Assembly (NCBI GenBank): GCA_903923905.1
Contig: CAIXZH010000101.1
Coordinates: 1 to 64,000, forward strand
Reading direction: 5' to 3'
Source: an uncultured Bacteroidia bacterium
GTDB taxonomy: Bacteria > Bacteroidota > Bacteroidia > Bacteroidales > Prolixibacteraceae
Length of the DNA: 64,000 nt
In this document: in pieces, positions 36,871 through 46,397 of the stretch
Position numbering within the stretch: position 1 is the first letter of the stretch
Layout of the letters: each line of letters opens with the position of its first letter
Position numbers and translations under genes: made by a program
The notes under the pieces: generated by a model
The model's input: only the letters and a program-made list of their open reading frames with translations
Told to the model about the DNA's origin: nothing
The model's database searches: none

Positions 36871-39800
36871 ATGAAAAAGATAAATCCCCATGCATTAAAA
36901 TCCGCTGAAATTCTTCGGATAAAGGCTGAAGAAATGATGAAAACGCATTCGCCCAGGAGCGTTATCTCACTTTCTGAATCTGATTTATTAAAGCTGGTTC
37001 ATGAACTGGAGGTCCATAAGATCGAACTGCAAATTCAGAACGATGAACTTCTGATCGCCAAGGAGAAGGCGGCAAAGCTTGCAGAGGATAAATATGCTGA
37101 GTTGTACGACCTGGCGCCAACAGGATATTTTACAATTTCAAAAGAGGGTGAGATTTTAGAACTGAATCTTTGCGGTGCCCGGATGCTGGGTAAGGAACGG
37201 CTGCATCTTATCAACAGTCGATTTGGATTCTTTATTTCGGAGGATACCAAACCTATTTTTAATCACTTCCTGAATGAATTATTTTCCTCTAAAAACCCGA
37301 AGATTTGTGAAGTGATTCTGAGAGACTCGAATAATACGACCAAATATGTTCAGTTAACAGGCATAGAATCACATTTAGGAGGGCAGTGCCTGATCACAAT
37401 GGCAGACATATCCGGTCAAATGGAGGCTCAAGCCAGGATTCGGCATAATGAAGTTTTTTTAAGAACAGCCCAGATGATAGCCGGGCTGGGGACCTTTTCG
37501 CTCGATCTGGTTAACAGTTCCTGGGAAAGTTCTGAAGTGCTCGATTTGATTTTTGGCATTGACCCGGATTTTGATAAATCATTTGAAGGGTGGATGGCGA
37601 TTGTCCATCCTGAATGGCAAAAGAAGATGAGAGCGTATTTCCACCAACTGGTTGTGGAGCACGATTCGATTTTTGAAATCGAATATAAGATTTTACGAAT
37701 GAATGATCATGCTGAACGTTGGATTCATGTTACAGGTCAAATTGAGTTTGATGCTCGAAAACGGCCTGTGGCACTACTCGGAGCCTTGGCCGACATCACT
37801 GCACGCAAATTGATTGAAGAGCGGCTAAGGGAAAGTGAAAAATCCTATCAAAGCCTGATTTCAAACCTGCATATTGGTGTTTTGGTCCAGGGCCCTTTGG
37901 CCGAAATATTGTTGAGTAATAACAGGGCACTTGAACTTCTGGGGCTTACCGAAGATCAGCTGTTGGGAAAAACTTCATTTGATGCAGACTGGAATGTAAT
38001 CCATGTAGACGGATCACCCTATCCTGGTCCCTCGCACCCGGTGCCACAATGTATTGCCACGCGTCAACCTGTGCACAACGCGGTGATGGGAGTCTTTCGA
38101 CCCACTACTGGAGACAGAGTGTGGTTATTGGTGAATGCCGACCCTGAATTAAATCCTGACGGTAAAGTAAAAGAGATAATATGCACCTTTAAAGATATAA
38201 CTGACCGTAAAATGGTTGAGGACGAGTTATTTCAAACTATAATCCGGCTGAACCAGGCTCAGGAAATCAGCAATATGGGGAGTTTTAGTTTTGAAATTGC
38301 AACAAACACAATAATTGCTACTTCACAGTCAGATCGGATTTTTGGGTTTAATTCGGATCAGACAAATGGTCTCTCAGCTTGGGAACCGCTGATCCATCCC
38401 GATGATTGTAAGATTATGCAGGCTTTATTAACTGCCTGCCTTGAGCAGGGGATTCCATTCGAAAAGGATTATCGGATTTACCGGCAATCAGATCATGAGC
38501 CGCGTTGGCTCCATGGTATTTACAGGGCCGAGAAGGACTCATCTGGCAAGGTCATCCGGCTCTCAGGTGTTAATATTGATATCACAGAACGTAAAAAACT
38601 GGAAGAAACGTTGCTTTCCAGTGAACGGCAATACCGCGATATCTTTCAAAAAAACAATGCAGTAAAATTGGTCATTGATCCGGATTCCGGAACGATTATA
38701 ACTGCAAATCAGGCCGCCGCTAAGTTTTATGGCTATTCAGTCAGTCAGCTGGAAACAATGAATATCAATGAAATCAATGTCTTGTCACCTGAATTGATCA
38801 CTACTGAAATGACACTGGCAGTTAATGAAAAACGTAAATATTTTAATTTTCTTCACCGTCTGGCTTCAGGTGAAATCCGTAATGTAGAGGTTTATTCAGG
38901 TCCCATAGATTCAGGTGGGCGGATCTTGCTTTATTCAATCATTCATGATATTACAGACAAAAGGCTGGCAGAAGAGAAATTAGCCAGGTCAGAATCCTTT
39001 CTGAACAGTATTGTCGATTTTAGCCCCAATTCATTATGGATTTCCGATGAACATGGAACTTTGATTCGGATGAATAATGCATGTCGTGATCTTCTGCAAA
39101 TACAGGATGACGAAGTCGTTGGAAAATACAATATTTTGAATGATAATCTGATTGAAGATCAGGGGTTTATGCAGGAAGTAATAAATGTTTTTGAGAAAAG
39201 TGAAAAAACCCGTTTCACCATGGCATATGATACCTCCAAGGTTAAAAATCTTCAATTAAAGAATACAAAAAAAGCGGATCTCGATATTAATATTTCGCCT
39301 GTATTAGACTTAAATGGGAAATTAACCAATGCAATAATACAGCATACCGACATTACTAATCTTAAACAGATTGAAGCGAATTTAAAACTTAACGAAACCC
39401 GGTTTCGGACCATCCTTGAAAATTCGTATGATGCAATTGGGGTTCATGTTAACGGTATATGGGATATGTGCAACCCGGCAGCATTGAAACTTTTTGGGGT
39501 TGATTCTTGCGATGAGCTGTTAGGAACATCGATTCTCAATGTGATAAGTACTGAGGAAAGAACGCGAATCGGAAGCTTTATAAGGAGCCGCATGGAAGAT
39601 TCTTCTGCTCCAGACAATTATTTGACCCGTGGATTAAGGAAAGATGGTTCAGAATTCGATATGAATGTTAGATTGTCTACCTTTATTTTGGAAAACAAAC
39701 GACATATTCTGGTGATCTTGCGTGACATAACCGAATCGTTAAAAAATCAGAAGGTTCTTCTGGATAATGATGCTGAAATCAAACGTAAAAATGAGGAACT

Positions 39801-40500
39801 TCAAAAAGTAAACGCTGAAAAAGACAGGCTCTTTTCGGTTATAGCGCATGATCTGCGTAGTCCGTTTAATGGGTTTTTAGGACTCACTGAGTTGATGTGT
39901 AATGAGTTGAAGGATATGTCAACCGAAGATATACAAAAATCTGCCCAATTGATGCGGAATTCTGCGAACAATCTTTTCGATCTGCTTGGAAATCTGTTGG
40001 AATGGTCGCGTATGCAAAGAGGGTTGATCACCTTTCTGCCAACATCTGTGTTATTGAAAGTCAAATTTGAAGAATCCTCGAACATGTTGAAGGATTCAAT
40101 TGTTAAGAAAAAGATTACACTGATCGACGAAATTCCACATGATCTGAAGGTTTGGGCTGAAGAAAATATGCTAAACAGCATTCTCCGAAATTTAGTGAGT
40201 AATGCACTAAAATTTACCCCTAAAGGTGGAATTATTGTCGTATCAGCAAAATTACTCCCGGATAAAATGGTTGAGATTTCGGTTCGGGATTCCGGTATTG
40301 GAATGAGTAAACAGTTGATTGACAATCTTTTTAAAATTGATGCTCCTGTAGGTAGAAAGGGGACTGATGGCGAATTAAGTACGGGATTGGGATTGATTAT
40401 ATGTAAGGATTTTATTGAGAAAAACGGCGGGGAAATAGAAGTGTTTAGCGAAGTAGGCATTGGAAGTGTCTTTCGTTTTACCATTCCCACGATTGAATGA
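36871..40500 (+). CDS. multi-PAS sensor histidine kinase
   Basis: A 1209-residue cytoplasmic-type kinase with no clear membrane helix. A short N-terminal helix (KLVHELEVHKIELQIQNDEL) is followed by about six PAS domains (first near residues 70-185, the last near 840-960), most ending in PAC-like (D)ITxRK motifs. A coiled coil leads into the kinase: His993 in IAHDLRSPFNGF, the N box LRNLVSNALKF, DSGIGMS and TGLGLIICKDF. No receiver domain is attached. The N-terminal 190 residues are paralogous to the next gene's N-terminus. The ligand is unknown; such proteins often sense redox state, light or small molecules through PAS. Confidence 0.9.
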   Translation: MKKINPHALKSAEILRIKAEEMMKTHSPRSVISLSESDLLKLVHELEVHKIELQIQNDELLIAKEKAAKLAEDKYAELYDLAPTGYFTISKEGEILELNLCGARMLGKERLHLINSRFGFFISEDTKPIFNHFLNELFSSKNPKICEVILRDSNNTTKYVQLTGIESHLGGQCLITMADISGQMEAQARIRHNEVFLRTAQMIAGLGTFSLDLVNSSWESSEVLDLIFGIDPDFDKSFEGWMAIVHPEWQKKMRAYFHQLVVEHDSIFEIEYKILRMNDHAERWIHVTGQIEFDARKRPVALLGALADITARKLIEERLRESEKSYQSLISNLHIGVLVQGPLAEILLSNNRALELLGLTEDQLLGKTSFDADWNVIHVDGSPYPGPSHPVPQCIATRQPVHNAVMGVFRPTTGDRVWLLVNADPELNPDGKVKEIICTFKDITDRKMVEDELFQTIIRLNQAQEISNMGSFSFEIATNTIIATSQSDRIFGFNSDQTNGLSAWEPLIHPDDCKIMQALLTACLEQGIPFEKDYRIYRQSDHEPRWLHGIYRAEKDSSGKVIRLSGVNIDITERKKLEETLLSSERQYRDIFQKNNAVKLVIDPDSGTIITANQAAAKFYGYSVSQLETMNINEINVLSPELITTEMTLAVNEKRKYFNFLHRLASGEIRNVEVYSGPIDSGGRILLYSIIHDITDKRLAEEKLARSESFLNSIVDFSPNSLWISDEHGTLIRMNNACRDLLQIQDDEVVGKYNILNDNLIEDQGFMQEVINVFEKSEKTRFTMAYDTSKVKNLQLKNTKKADLDINISPVLDLNGKLTNAIIQHTDITNLKQIEANLKLNETRFRTILENSYDAIGVHVNGIWDMCNPAALKLFGVDSCDELLGTSILNVISTEERTRIGSFIRSRMEDSSAPDNYLTRGLRKDGSEFDMNVRLSTFILENKRHILVILRDITESLKNQKVLLDNDAEIKRKNEELQKVNAEKDRLFSVIAHDLRSPFNGFLGLTELMCNELKDMSTEDIQKSAQLMRNSANNLFDLLGNLLEWSRMQRGLITFLPTSVLLKVKFEESSNMLKDSIVKKKITLIDEIPHDLKVWAEENMLNSILRNLVSNALKFTPKGGIIVVSAKLLPDKMVEISVRDSGIGMSKQLIDNLFKIDAPVGRKGTDGELSTGLGLIICKDFIEKNGGEIEVFSEVGIGSVFRFTIPTIE

Positions 40501-40703
40501 ATGAAACAGAGAAAATAATATAATCTTTTGGTACCTTGCCAAATCTTTTTTTGTATCTTAGTAAACAATGGCATTTACGAAAATTCGTTAATTTTTTAAA
40601 CCTGGTATATCCTTAAAATTGGTAACAATTTATCATAAAATACTATTAATTGGATATTCTTCAGTACAGAAAAATGTCCGGTTTTATTCTTCTAAATAGT
40701 CGC

Positions 40704-42164
40704 ATGATGGAAAAAGCTAATAAATCTGTAGCTGGTTTACTTCGCCAAAAGGCGGAAGAAGATGTTAAAAGGAAATCCCTGAATCCGGAAGTGAAATATT
40801 TATCTGATGATATTCAGCTGATTATTCATGAGCTTCAGGTTCATCAAATTGAATTGGAGATGCAGAACGAGGAACTTATCCGTGCACGAGAGGAGTCTGA
40901 GATTGCCCATAGAAAATATAAGGAGCTTTATGATTTTGCACCATCGGGGTATTTTAGATTGTCGCAGGAGGATGAAATTGTCGAATTAAACCTATGTGCT
41001 TCTCAAATGGTTGGGAAAGAACGTTTGAATCTTAAAAAAAGCAGATTGGGTTTTTTTATTTCAGAACGAACGAAGCATATTTATAATGATTTTCTTGTGC
41101 AGGTAGTAAATAGTGATAGACAACAGAGTTGTGAAGTGGAATTTGTCAGTTCCGGGAATGTTCCAATTGTGGTTCAACTTAGTGGTATTGCCTCAGATAA
41201 TCGGGAAAATTGTCTTGTGACCGCAGTCGATATTACACAGCGTAAAGTAACGGAAATTGAGTTGACAGAGAGCCGTGAACTTTATGAGGATTTGGTGGCC
41301 AGCCAGGTAGCCGGAATTTATCGCGTCCATGTTCAGAATCCGAAAGCGGGGAAATCAATAATGGAACTCACTTCATTGGAATTTGCCAGTAATCGTTTCT
41401 GTGAACTTTTTGAGGTGAATAATTCCGGGGATCTTTATGATATATTGGCCCGGAGTATTGGAAAAATTAATCCTGACTGTTTGCAGGGATTTATTCATTC
41501 ACAAGAGGTTGCCTTAAATACGCTCGAGCCTTATAAATATGAGATGCAAATATTGGTTGAATCGGGTATGAAATGGATCCGGTTAGAGGCAAATCCTCAT
41601 CTGCTTGCGGATGGATGTACGCGATGGACTGGTTTAGTCATTGATATTACGAAGCAAAAGCTGGCTGAGGAGGCAATGCGGAGAAGTGAGGAAAAATACA
41701 GGATGCTGCTTGAACTTGCCTCTGATGCATTTTTTCAGGGAAGTGAAAAGGGTGATTTTATTATAGTTAATACCGCGGCCAAGGAACTGACCGGTTATTC
41801 GAAAGATGAGCTGTTAAAAATGAATATGAAGGACCTGTTTTCTGCTGTTACACTTCAGGAAAATCCTCCTAAATATGAGCAGCTCAGGAAAGGGGAAACC
41901 GTTTATTCGGAGCGTGATCTTGTCCGTAAAGATGGGACTATAATTAACATTGAAATGAACTCCCGGATGATGCCTGATCAAACCTATCAGGCATTTATCA
42001 GGAATATCACTGAGCGTAAGCGGATTGAGAAAGCGTTAAAACAAAAATTAGGTGAGATGGAGATCTATTATGAGCTGGCGATTACCCGGGAACGCAAAAT
42101 GATTGCACTGAAGAGCGAAATTAACATTTTGCTCGGTAGGTTAGGGGAGATGCCAAAATATTAA
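40704..42164 (+). CDS. PAS protein without a kinase domain
   Basis: A 486-residue protein. I chose ATG 40704 because it aligns with the start of the upstream paralogue; longer forms begin at ATG 40674 or TTG 40650. The same N-terminal block (IHELQVHQIELEMQNEEL, then ELYDFAPSGYF and MVGKERL) is followed by three PAS domains (roughly residues 60-185, 190-335 and 345-460) and a final coiled coil (ERKMIALKSEINILLGRL). There is no histidine kinase, receiver, GGDEF or HTH domain, and no frameshift explains the lack. It is 40 bases from the next kinase and may act as its sensor partner. Confidence 0.8.
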   Translation: MMEKANKSVAGLLRQKAEEDVKRKSLNPEVKYLSDDIQLIIHELQVHQIELEMQNEELIRAREESEIAHRKYKELYDFAPSGYFRLSQEDEIVELNLCASQMVGKERLNLKKSRLGFFISERTKHIYNDFLVQVVNSDRQQSCEVEFVSSGNVPIVVQLSGIASDNRENCLVTAVDITQRKVTEIELTESRELYEDLVASQVAGIYRVHVQNPKAGKSIMELTSLEFASNRFCELFEVNNSGDLYDILARSIGKINPDCLQGFIHSQEVALNTLEPYKYEMQILVESGMKWIRLEANPHLLADGCTRWTGLVIDITKQKLAEEAMRRSEEKYRMLLELASDAFFQGSEKGDFIIVNTAAKELTGYSKDELLKMNMKDLFSAVTLQENPPKYEQLRKGETVYSERDLVRKDGTIINIEMNSRMMPDQTYQAFIRNITERKRIEKALKQKLGEMEIYYELAITRERKMIALKSEINILLGRLGEMPKY

Positions 42165-42204
42165 ATAATTCGAAAAAACTTGTCAAACTACTAATTCGGC
42201 CTGA

Positions 42205-45200
42205 ATGGGAAATTGTCTGCATGTTTTATTTTTTAGTGATTCACCTGATGATGCCGCATTCATCGTACAAAATCTTGAACAAGCCGGTCTGACAATTAAT
42301 CACGAATGTATAGGAAACCCTGAGAAGTTTAAAATTGCATTATTGAAACAATACTGGGATTTGATTCTTGCTGAAAACAAGGCTTCTCATTTTGATCCTT
42401 ATTTTGCACTGACGGTCCGGAATGAATTTGCCTTGGATATTCCACTTATTATTTTGGCAGATAAATATTCAGATCATATCGCCCTTGGTCTGTTGAATGC
42501 CGGGGCATCAGATTATATATCCAGAGACCAGATATCCAGACTTTTACCATCAATTATTCGTGAACTGGACAGACCAAAGATTAGAAAGGACAACTACTAT
42601 ACAGATAATATTGAAGGTATAGGAGCCGAAGCTTTACTGATTCAAACCAACGAGCGCTTAGTCAGGGCCGCTTTAGTTTCAAAATCAGGTAATTGGGAAT
42701 ACAATCTTGAGACAGGCATCATTTCAAGTTCTGTTGGGGCCCAAAAATTGTATGGGCTGGAGGGTGAGTACTGGAATATTTGTGATATAAAAATGATGCC
42801 ATTGCCTGAGTACCGGGAATTATTGGATAATGGCCTTTTAGCACTGATCAATTCCGGAAAACCTTACGATTATGAATTTAAAATCAGACAAAGGAATACT
42901 GGTCAGATCATCGATATTCATTCTATTGCAGAGTATGATTCATCCAAAAGAATAGTTTTCGGAGTAATTCAGGATATTACCGAACGAAAAAAAATTGAAG
43001 TCGCATTGCTTAAAAGTGAGGAGCAGTACCGTGTATTAATTGAAAATCAGGGCGAAGGGGTTGCAACTGTTGATTTGAATGAAATATTTGTTTTCGCTAA
43101 TCCTGCTGCAGACCAGATGTTTGGTGTTCCTGGAGGAACTCTGGTTAACCGGTGTTTACTCGATTTTATTGCCCCGGATCATCAGACAAGAGTTAGGGAA
43201 CAATCGGACAAAAGGGCAAAGCTTGAGATGAGTACTTACGAGCTTGAGATTATTACATTCAAGGGCGAAAAACGTCATTTGTTGGTAACAGCCACACCGC
43301 AAACCAACGAAAGGGGAGAAATTACCGGAACTTTTGGCATTTTCAGGGATATGACTGCGCACAAAAATGCTGAAAGGGAATTGATTAACAGTGAAAGAAA
43401 GTATCGTGAATTGGCCAATTCCTTACCGGTTGGCATATTCGAATCTGATCTGACCGGAATCATAACATTTGCCAATGAGACTTTGATGAATTGGCTTAAT
43501 TATTCTGAGGATGAGGTGATTGTTGGTGCTAATATGTTGCAGTTCATCCTTGAAAGCCAACGTGTCAGGGCTTTTGAGCGATTTTCAGAACTCATTGGAA
43601 AAGAGTTGCAAACAGCCAGTGAATACAATGCAATTCGAAAAGATGGTTCATCATTTCCGGTTGTAGCTTCTGTTTGTGTCATAAAAAGTAGTGGAGTAGT
43701 AACCGGAATAAGGGGTACTTTAACTGACATTACTGAACAAAAGCAGATTGAGGAGGCTTTAAATGCAAGCGATAAGCTTTTCAGTAATTTGGTAGAGAAG
43801 ATGCCTGACGGAGTCTATAAAAGCACCTCCGACGGAAAATTCGTTTCCGTAAATCCTGCAATGGTTAGCATGCTGGGCTATTCAAGTAAGGCAGAGCTCA
43901 TGGCAATTGACATTAAAAAAGAGCTGTATTTCGATCCTGATGAACGAAGTCAGGTGGTTTTAACTACTAATACCGGAGGAACTGAAATTTTCAGGTTGAA
44001 AAAGAAGGATAGGTCTGAGATCTGGGTGGAAGATCATGGATGGTTTAATTTTGATGAAAAAAGGAACATCCTTTTTCACGAAGGTATTCTTAGGGATATC
44101 ACTGAACGAAAGAGTGTTGAGGATAAATTGAGAATACTGTCCCAGACGGTGGAGCAAAATCCCTCTTCAACTATAATTACCGATGCGAAAGGAAACATAG
44201 AATATGTAAATAATGCCTTTACTTCCTTAACACAATATACGCTTGAAGAGGTTGTGTATAAACCTCCCCGGATCTTTAACCCCGGCCACATCCCGGAAGT
44301 TGATTTTGATTTAATGTGGAAGACCTTGTCTGATAGAAAGATATGGAAAGGGGAATACCGGAATCGAAGGAAAGATAAATCGACCTATTGGGAAAATGTT
44401 ACCATATCCTCACTTACCAATAATGCCGGGGTGATCAGCAATTTTATCCTGATCATGGAGGATATCTCTGAAAAAAAGAAGATGCTCGATGATCTGATCC
44501 GGGCAAAGGAGAGTGCTGAAGAGAGTGACAGGCTCAAATCGGCATTTCTGGCAATGATGAATCATGAATTGCGAACCCCGCTAACTCACATCCTGGGTTT
44601 TAGCGAATTGATTATGTCCGGAGTATCTGCCGAGGATAATATCAGTTTTGCATCAAGTATTCAATCAAGCGGCCAGAATCTCCTTTCTATTATTGAAGGG
44701 GTATTTGACCTGGCCATTATGGACAATTCAAAAGTAAAACCGAGTAATCAAACTTTCAACCTGATGGACCATTATATGGAAAACAGGGCTTCCTTCGATC
44801 ATATCCTGAGAACTTCTGGCAAACATGAACTGATAAATCTGATTTTCAGACCCGATACACACTGGCTTTCCAGTTACGTCACTGCCGACCGCGGCAAAAT
44901 CAACCAGGTATTAACCAATCTGTTTAAGAATGCTGTAAAATTCACGCACGAAGGGACCATTGAATTTGGCTTTCATATTGAAAATGATTCTATAATTAAT
45001 TTTTATATAAAGGATAGTGGGATAGGCATTGCGGAGGAGAAACAAAGTGTTATCTTTGACTATTTCAGGCAGGTTGATGATTCCTATACCCGGGTTTATG
45101 GAGGGATAGGGGTTGGATTGGCTATCTCGAAAAAAATAGCCAATATCCTCCAGGGTGAATTAAAAGTTATTTCAAAACCAGGTGAAGGGAGCATTTTTTC

Positions 45201-45240
45201 ACTTTCTCTTCCGGTTGAATTATCCTATATCAAAGATTGA
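42205..45240 (+). CDS. PAS histidine kinase with degenerate receiver
   Basis: A 1011-residue protein. Residues 1-125 have a CheY-like receiver fold (VLFFSDSPDDAAFI, LIILADK, GASDYISRD), but the phospho-acceptor position in WDLILAENKASHFDP is Glu57, not Asp. The conserved Thr and Lys are Ala85 and Arg107, so it cannot be phosphorylated in the normal way. Five PAS domains follow (about 140-765), then the kinase: His787 in MNHELRTPLTH, N box LTNLFKNAVKF, DSGIGIAEE and GIGVGLAISKK. It is the last gene of a three-gene PAS signalling cluster. Confidence 0.88.
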   Translation: MGNCLHVLFFSDSPDDAAFIVQNLEQAGLTINHECIGNPEKFKIALLKQYWDLILAENKASHFDPYFALTVRNEFALDIPLIILADKYSDHIALGLLNAGASDYISRDQISRLLPSIIRELDRPKIRKDNYYTDNIEGIGAEALLIQTNERLVRAALVSKSGNWEYNLETGIISSSVGAQKLYGLEGEYWNICDIKMMPLPEYRELLDNGLLALINSGKPYDYEFKIRQRNTGQIIDIHSIAEYDSSKRIVFGVIQDITERKKIEVALLKSEEQYRVLIENQGEGVATVDLNEIFVFANPAADQMFGVPGGTLVNRCLLDFIAPDHQTRVREQSDKRAKLEMSTYELEIITFKGEKRHLLVTATPQTNERGEITGTFGIFRDMTAHKNAERELINSERKYRELANSLPVGIFESDLTGIITFANETLMNWLNYSEDEVIVGANMLQFILESQRVRAFERFSELIGKELQTASEYNAIRKDGSSFPVVASVCVIKSSGVVTGIRGTLTDITEQKQIEEALNASDKLFSNLVEKMPDGVYKSTSDGKFVSVNPAMVSMLGYSSKAELMAIDIKKELYFDPDERSQVVLTTNTGGTEIFRLKKKDRSEIWVEDHGWFNFDEKRNILFHEGILRDITERKSVEDKLRILSQTVEQNPSSTIITDAKGNIEYVNNAFTSLTQYTLEEVVYKPPRIFNPGHIPEVDFDLMWKTLSDRKIWKGEYRNRRKDKSTYWENVTISSLTNNAGVISNFILIMEDISEKKKMLDDLIRAKESAEESDRLKSAFLAMMNHELRTPLTHILGFSELIMSGVSAEDNISFASSIQSSGQNLLSIIEGVFDLAIMDNSKVKPSNQTFNLMDHYMENRASFDHILRTSGKHELINLIFRPDTHWLSSYVTADRGKINQVLTNLFKNAVKFTHEGTIEFGFHIENDSIINFYIKDSGIGIAEEKQSVIFDYFRQVDDSYTRVYGGIGVGLAISKKIANILQGELKVISKPGEGSIFSLSLPVELSYIKD

Positions 45241-45609
45241 TCATCTTAAATCGTAGCCAAAGGGGTAAATGGCCAGCCGCATTAGCTTAAAGTGCTGTAA
45301 ACCAAAGGGTATTCCTATAATGGTTATACAAAGTAAAACTCCAAAAAAGAGCTCAGCAAGGGCTATCCATATTCCTGCAAAGATTATCCAGATCAGGTTA
45401 AAAAGAAATGAGATCACGGGAATTGAACCCCCTGACGGAACCACTTTCCGCCCAAAAGGCATCAGATGAGCTAATCCAATCTTCATAGCCTGAAATCCCC
45501 AGGGTATTCCTACAATTGTCAGGCATAGAAGAAAACCTCCCCAGAGATATCCAAAACAAGTGAATAATCCGCCACAAATCAACCAGATGAGATTGCCAAT
45601 TAGTCGCAT
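45241..45609 (-). CDS. YccF domain membrane protein
   Basis: A 122-residue inner-membrane protein with two similar halves, each carrying the YccF motif: GFLLCLTIVGIPWGFQAMKIG and GVLLCITIIGIPFGLQHFKL. The internal duplication is a family trait. ATG 45609 fits the family start (MRLIGNLIWLICGG); a GTG at 45615 would add two residues. Function unknown in all organisms I know of. It converges on the end of the kinase gene with no gap. Confidence 0.85.
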   Translation of the reverse strand: MRLIGNLIWLICGGLFTCFGYLWGGFLLCLTIVGIPWGFQAMKIGLAHLMPFGRKVVPSGGSIPVISFLFNLIWIIFAGIWIALAELFFGVLLCITIIGIPFGLQHFKLMRLAIYPFGYDLR

Positions 45610-45709
45610 AAGCACAGTGATTTAGAGATTGATTGATCTGTGCAATTTACGAAATTGTTTCCATTTATCAAAATTAAAATCTCCAACCTCCACAGACTTA
45701 AGTTAAGCC

Positions 45710-45732
45710 TTCATTCCTTCATTCCTTCATTC
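45710..45732. repeat. short tandem repeat TTCATTCC
   Basis: Almost three head-to-tail copies of the octamer TTCATTCC lie immediately downstream of the glutathione peroxidase stop. It is a simple repeat without visible role. Confidence 0.6.
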
Positions 45733-46284
45733 TTAATTCGTCTTTCGTCCCTCAATCCAGCTTATAATTTTTTCAGAGTCGGGTTTCTCCTTTGGCGATA
45801 CAAATCCGACCAATTGACCTTGTTCATTAATCATGAATTTCTGGAAATTCCACTGCACATCAGCATCAACGACTCCATTCAGTGATTTGGATGTCAGCCA
45901 TTTATATAATGGGTCGATATCGTCGCCCTTAACCGAAATTTTTGACATCATCGGGAAGGTAACTCCATAATTTTTAGTGCAAAATTCCTTGATTTCGGCA
46001 TTTGTTCCGGGTTCCTGGCTCATGAAATTGTTTGCAGGAAATCCTACAATCACAAAGTTTCGATCCCTGTAAGAATCATATAGCTTTTGAAGCAAAGCAT
46101 ATTGAGGGGTCAAACCACATTTGGAGGCTGTATTAACCACCAGTACCTTTTTACCTTTTAAGGCAGACAAATCGAATGGTTGTCCGTCAAGGGTGGTTGC
46201 TTTAAAATCATAAAGTGTTTTTTGCTGGGCAATTGCTCCTGCCATCAGGGTCAGCATAAAAATTGAAAGAAATAATTTTTTCAT
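45733..46284 (-). CDS. glutathione peroxidase family protein (Cys type)
   Basis: A 183-residue thiol peroxidase with a signal peptide (residues ~1-19, ending AIAQ), so periplasmic. The peroxidatic residue is Cys56 in NTASKCGLTPQY, encoded by TGT rather than by a selenocysteine TGA. The other tetrad residues are in FPANNFMSQEPG and WNFQKFM. It removes hydrogen and organic peroxides; like other bacterial forms it probably uses thioredoxin-type reductants. It is divergent from the GH92 gene across 113 bases. Confidence 0.92.
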   Translation of the reverse strand: MKKLFLSIFMLTLMAGAIAQQKTLYDFKATTLDGQPFDLSALKGKKVLVVNTASKCGLTPQYALLQKLYDSYRDRNFVIVGFPANNFMSQEPGTNAEIKEFCTKNYGVTFPMMSKISVKGDDIDPLYKWLTSKSLNGVVDADVQWNFQKFMINEQGQLVGFVSPKEKPDSEKIISWIEGRKTN

Positions 46285-46397
46285 ATTACGACTTTTTAAT
46301 TGTTTAACATTAACTGTATGTAAAAACTATTATAACAGATATATTTACGAAATGTTCCGTTTACGGTTATTTTTATGAAAAAACAACGAAAACCACG

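Noticed and set aside
39801-40574. Long antisense reading frame of 257 codons opposite the kinase domain
   Set aside because: It mirrors the codon pattern of the kinase on the other strand and shows no recognisable motif; the kinase core is certain.
40500-40703. Frameshift that would join the 1209-residue kinase with the following PAS protein
   Set aside because: The first protein has a complete kinase domain and normal end, and the second begins with its own paralogous N-terminus.
45710-45732. TTCATTCC tandem repeat as a phase-variation tract
   Set aside because: It lies downstream of a stop codon, not in a coding or promoter region, and has fewer than three full copies.
45733-46284. Possible selenoprotein glutathione peroxidase
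   Set aside because: The peroxidatic position is encoded by TGT (Cys56), and no in-frame TGA or SECIS-like element is needed.
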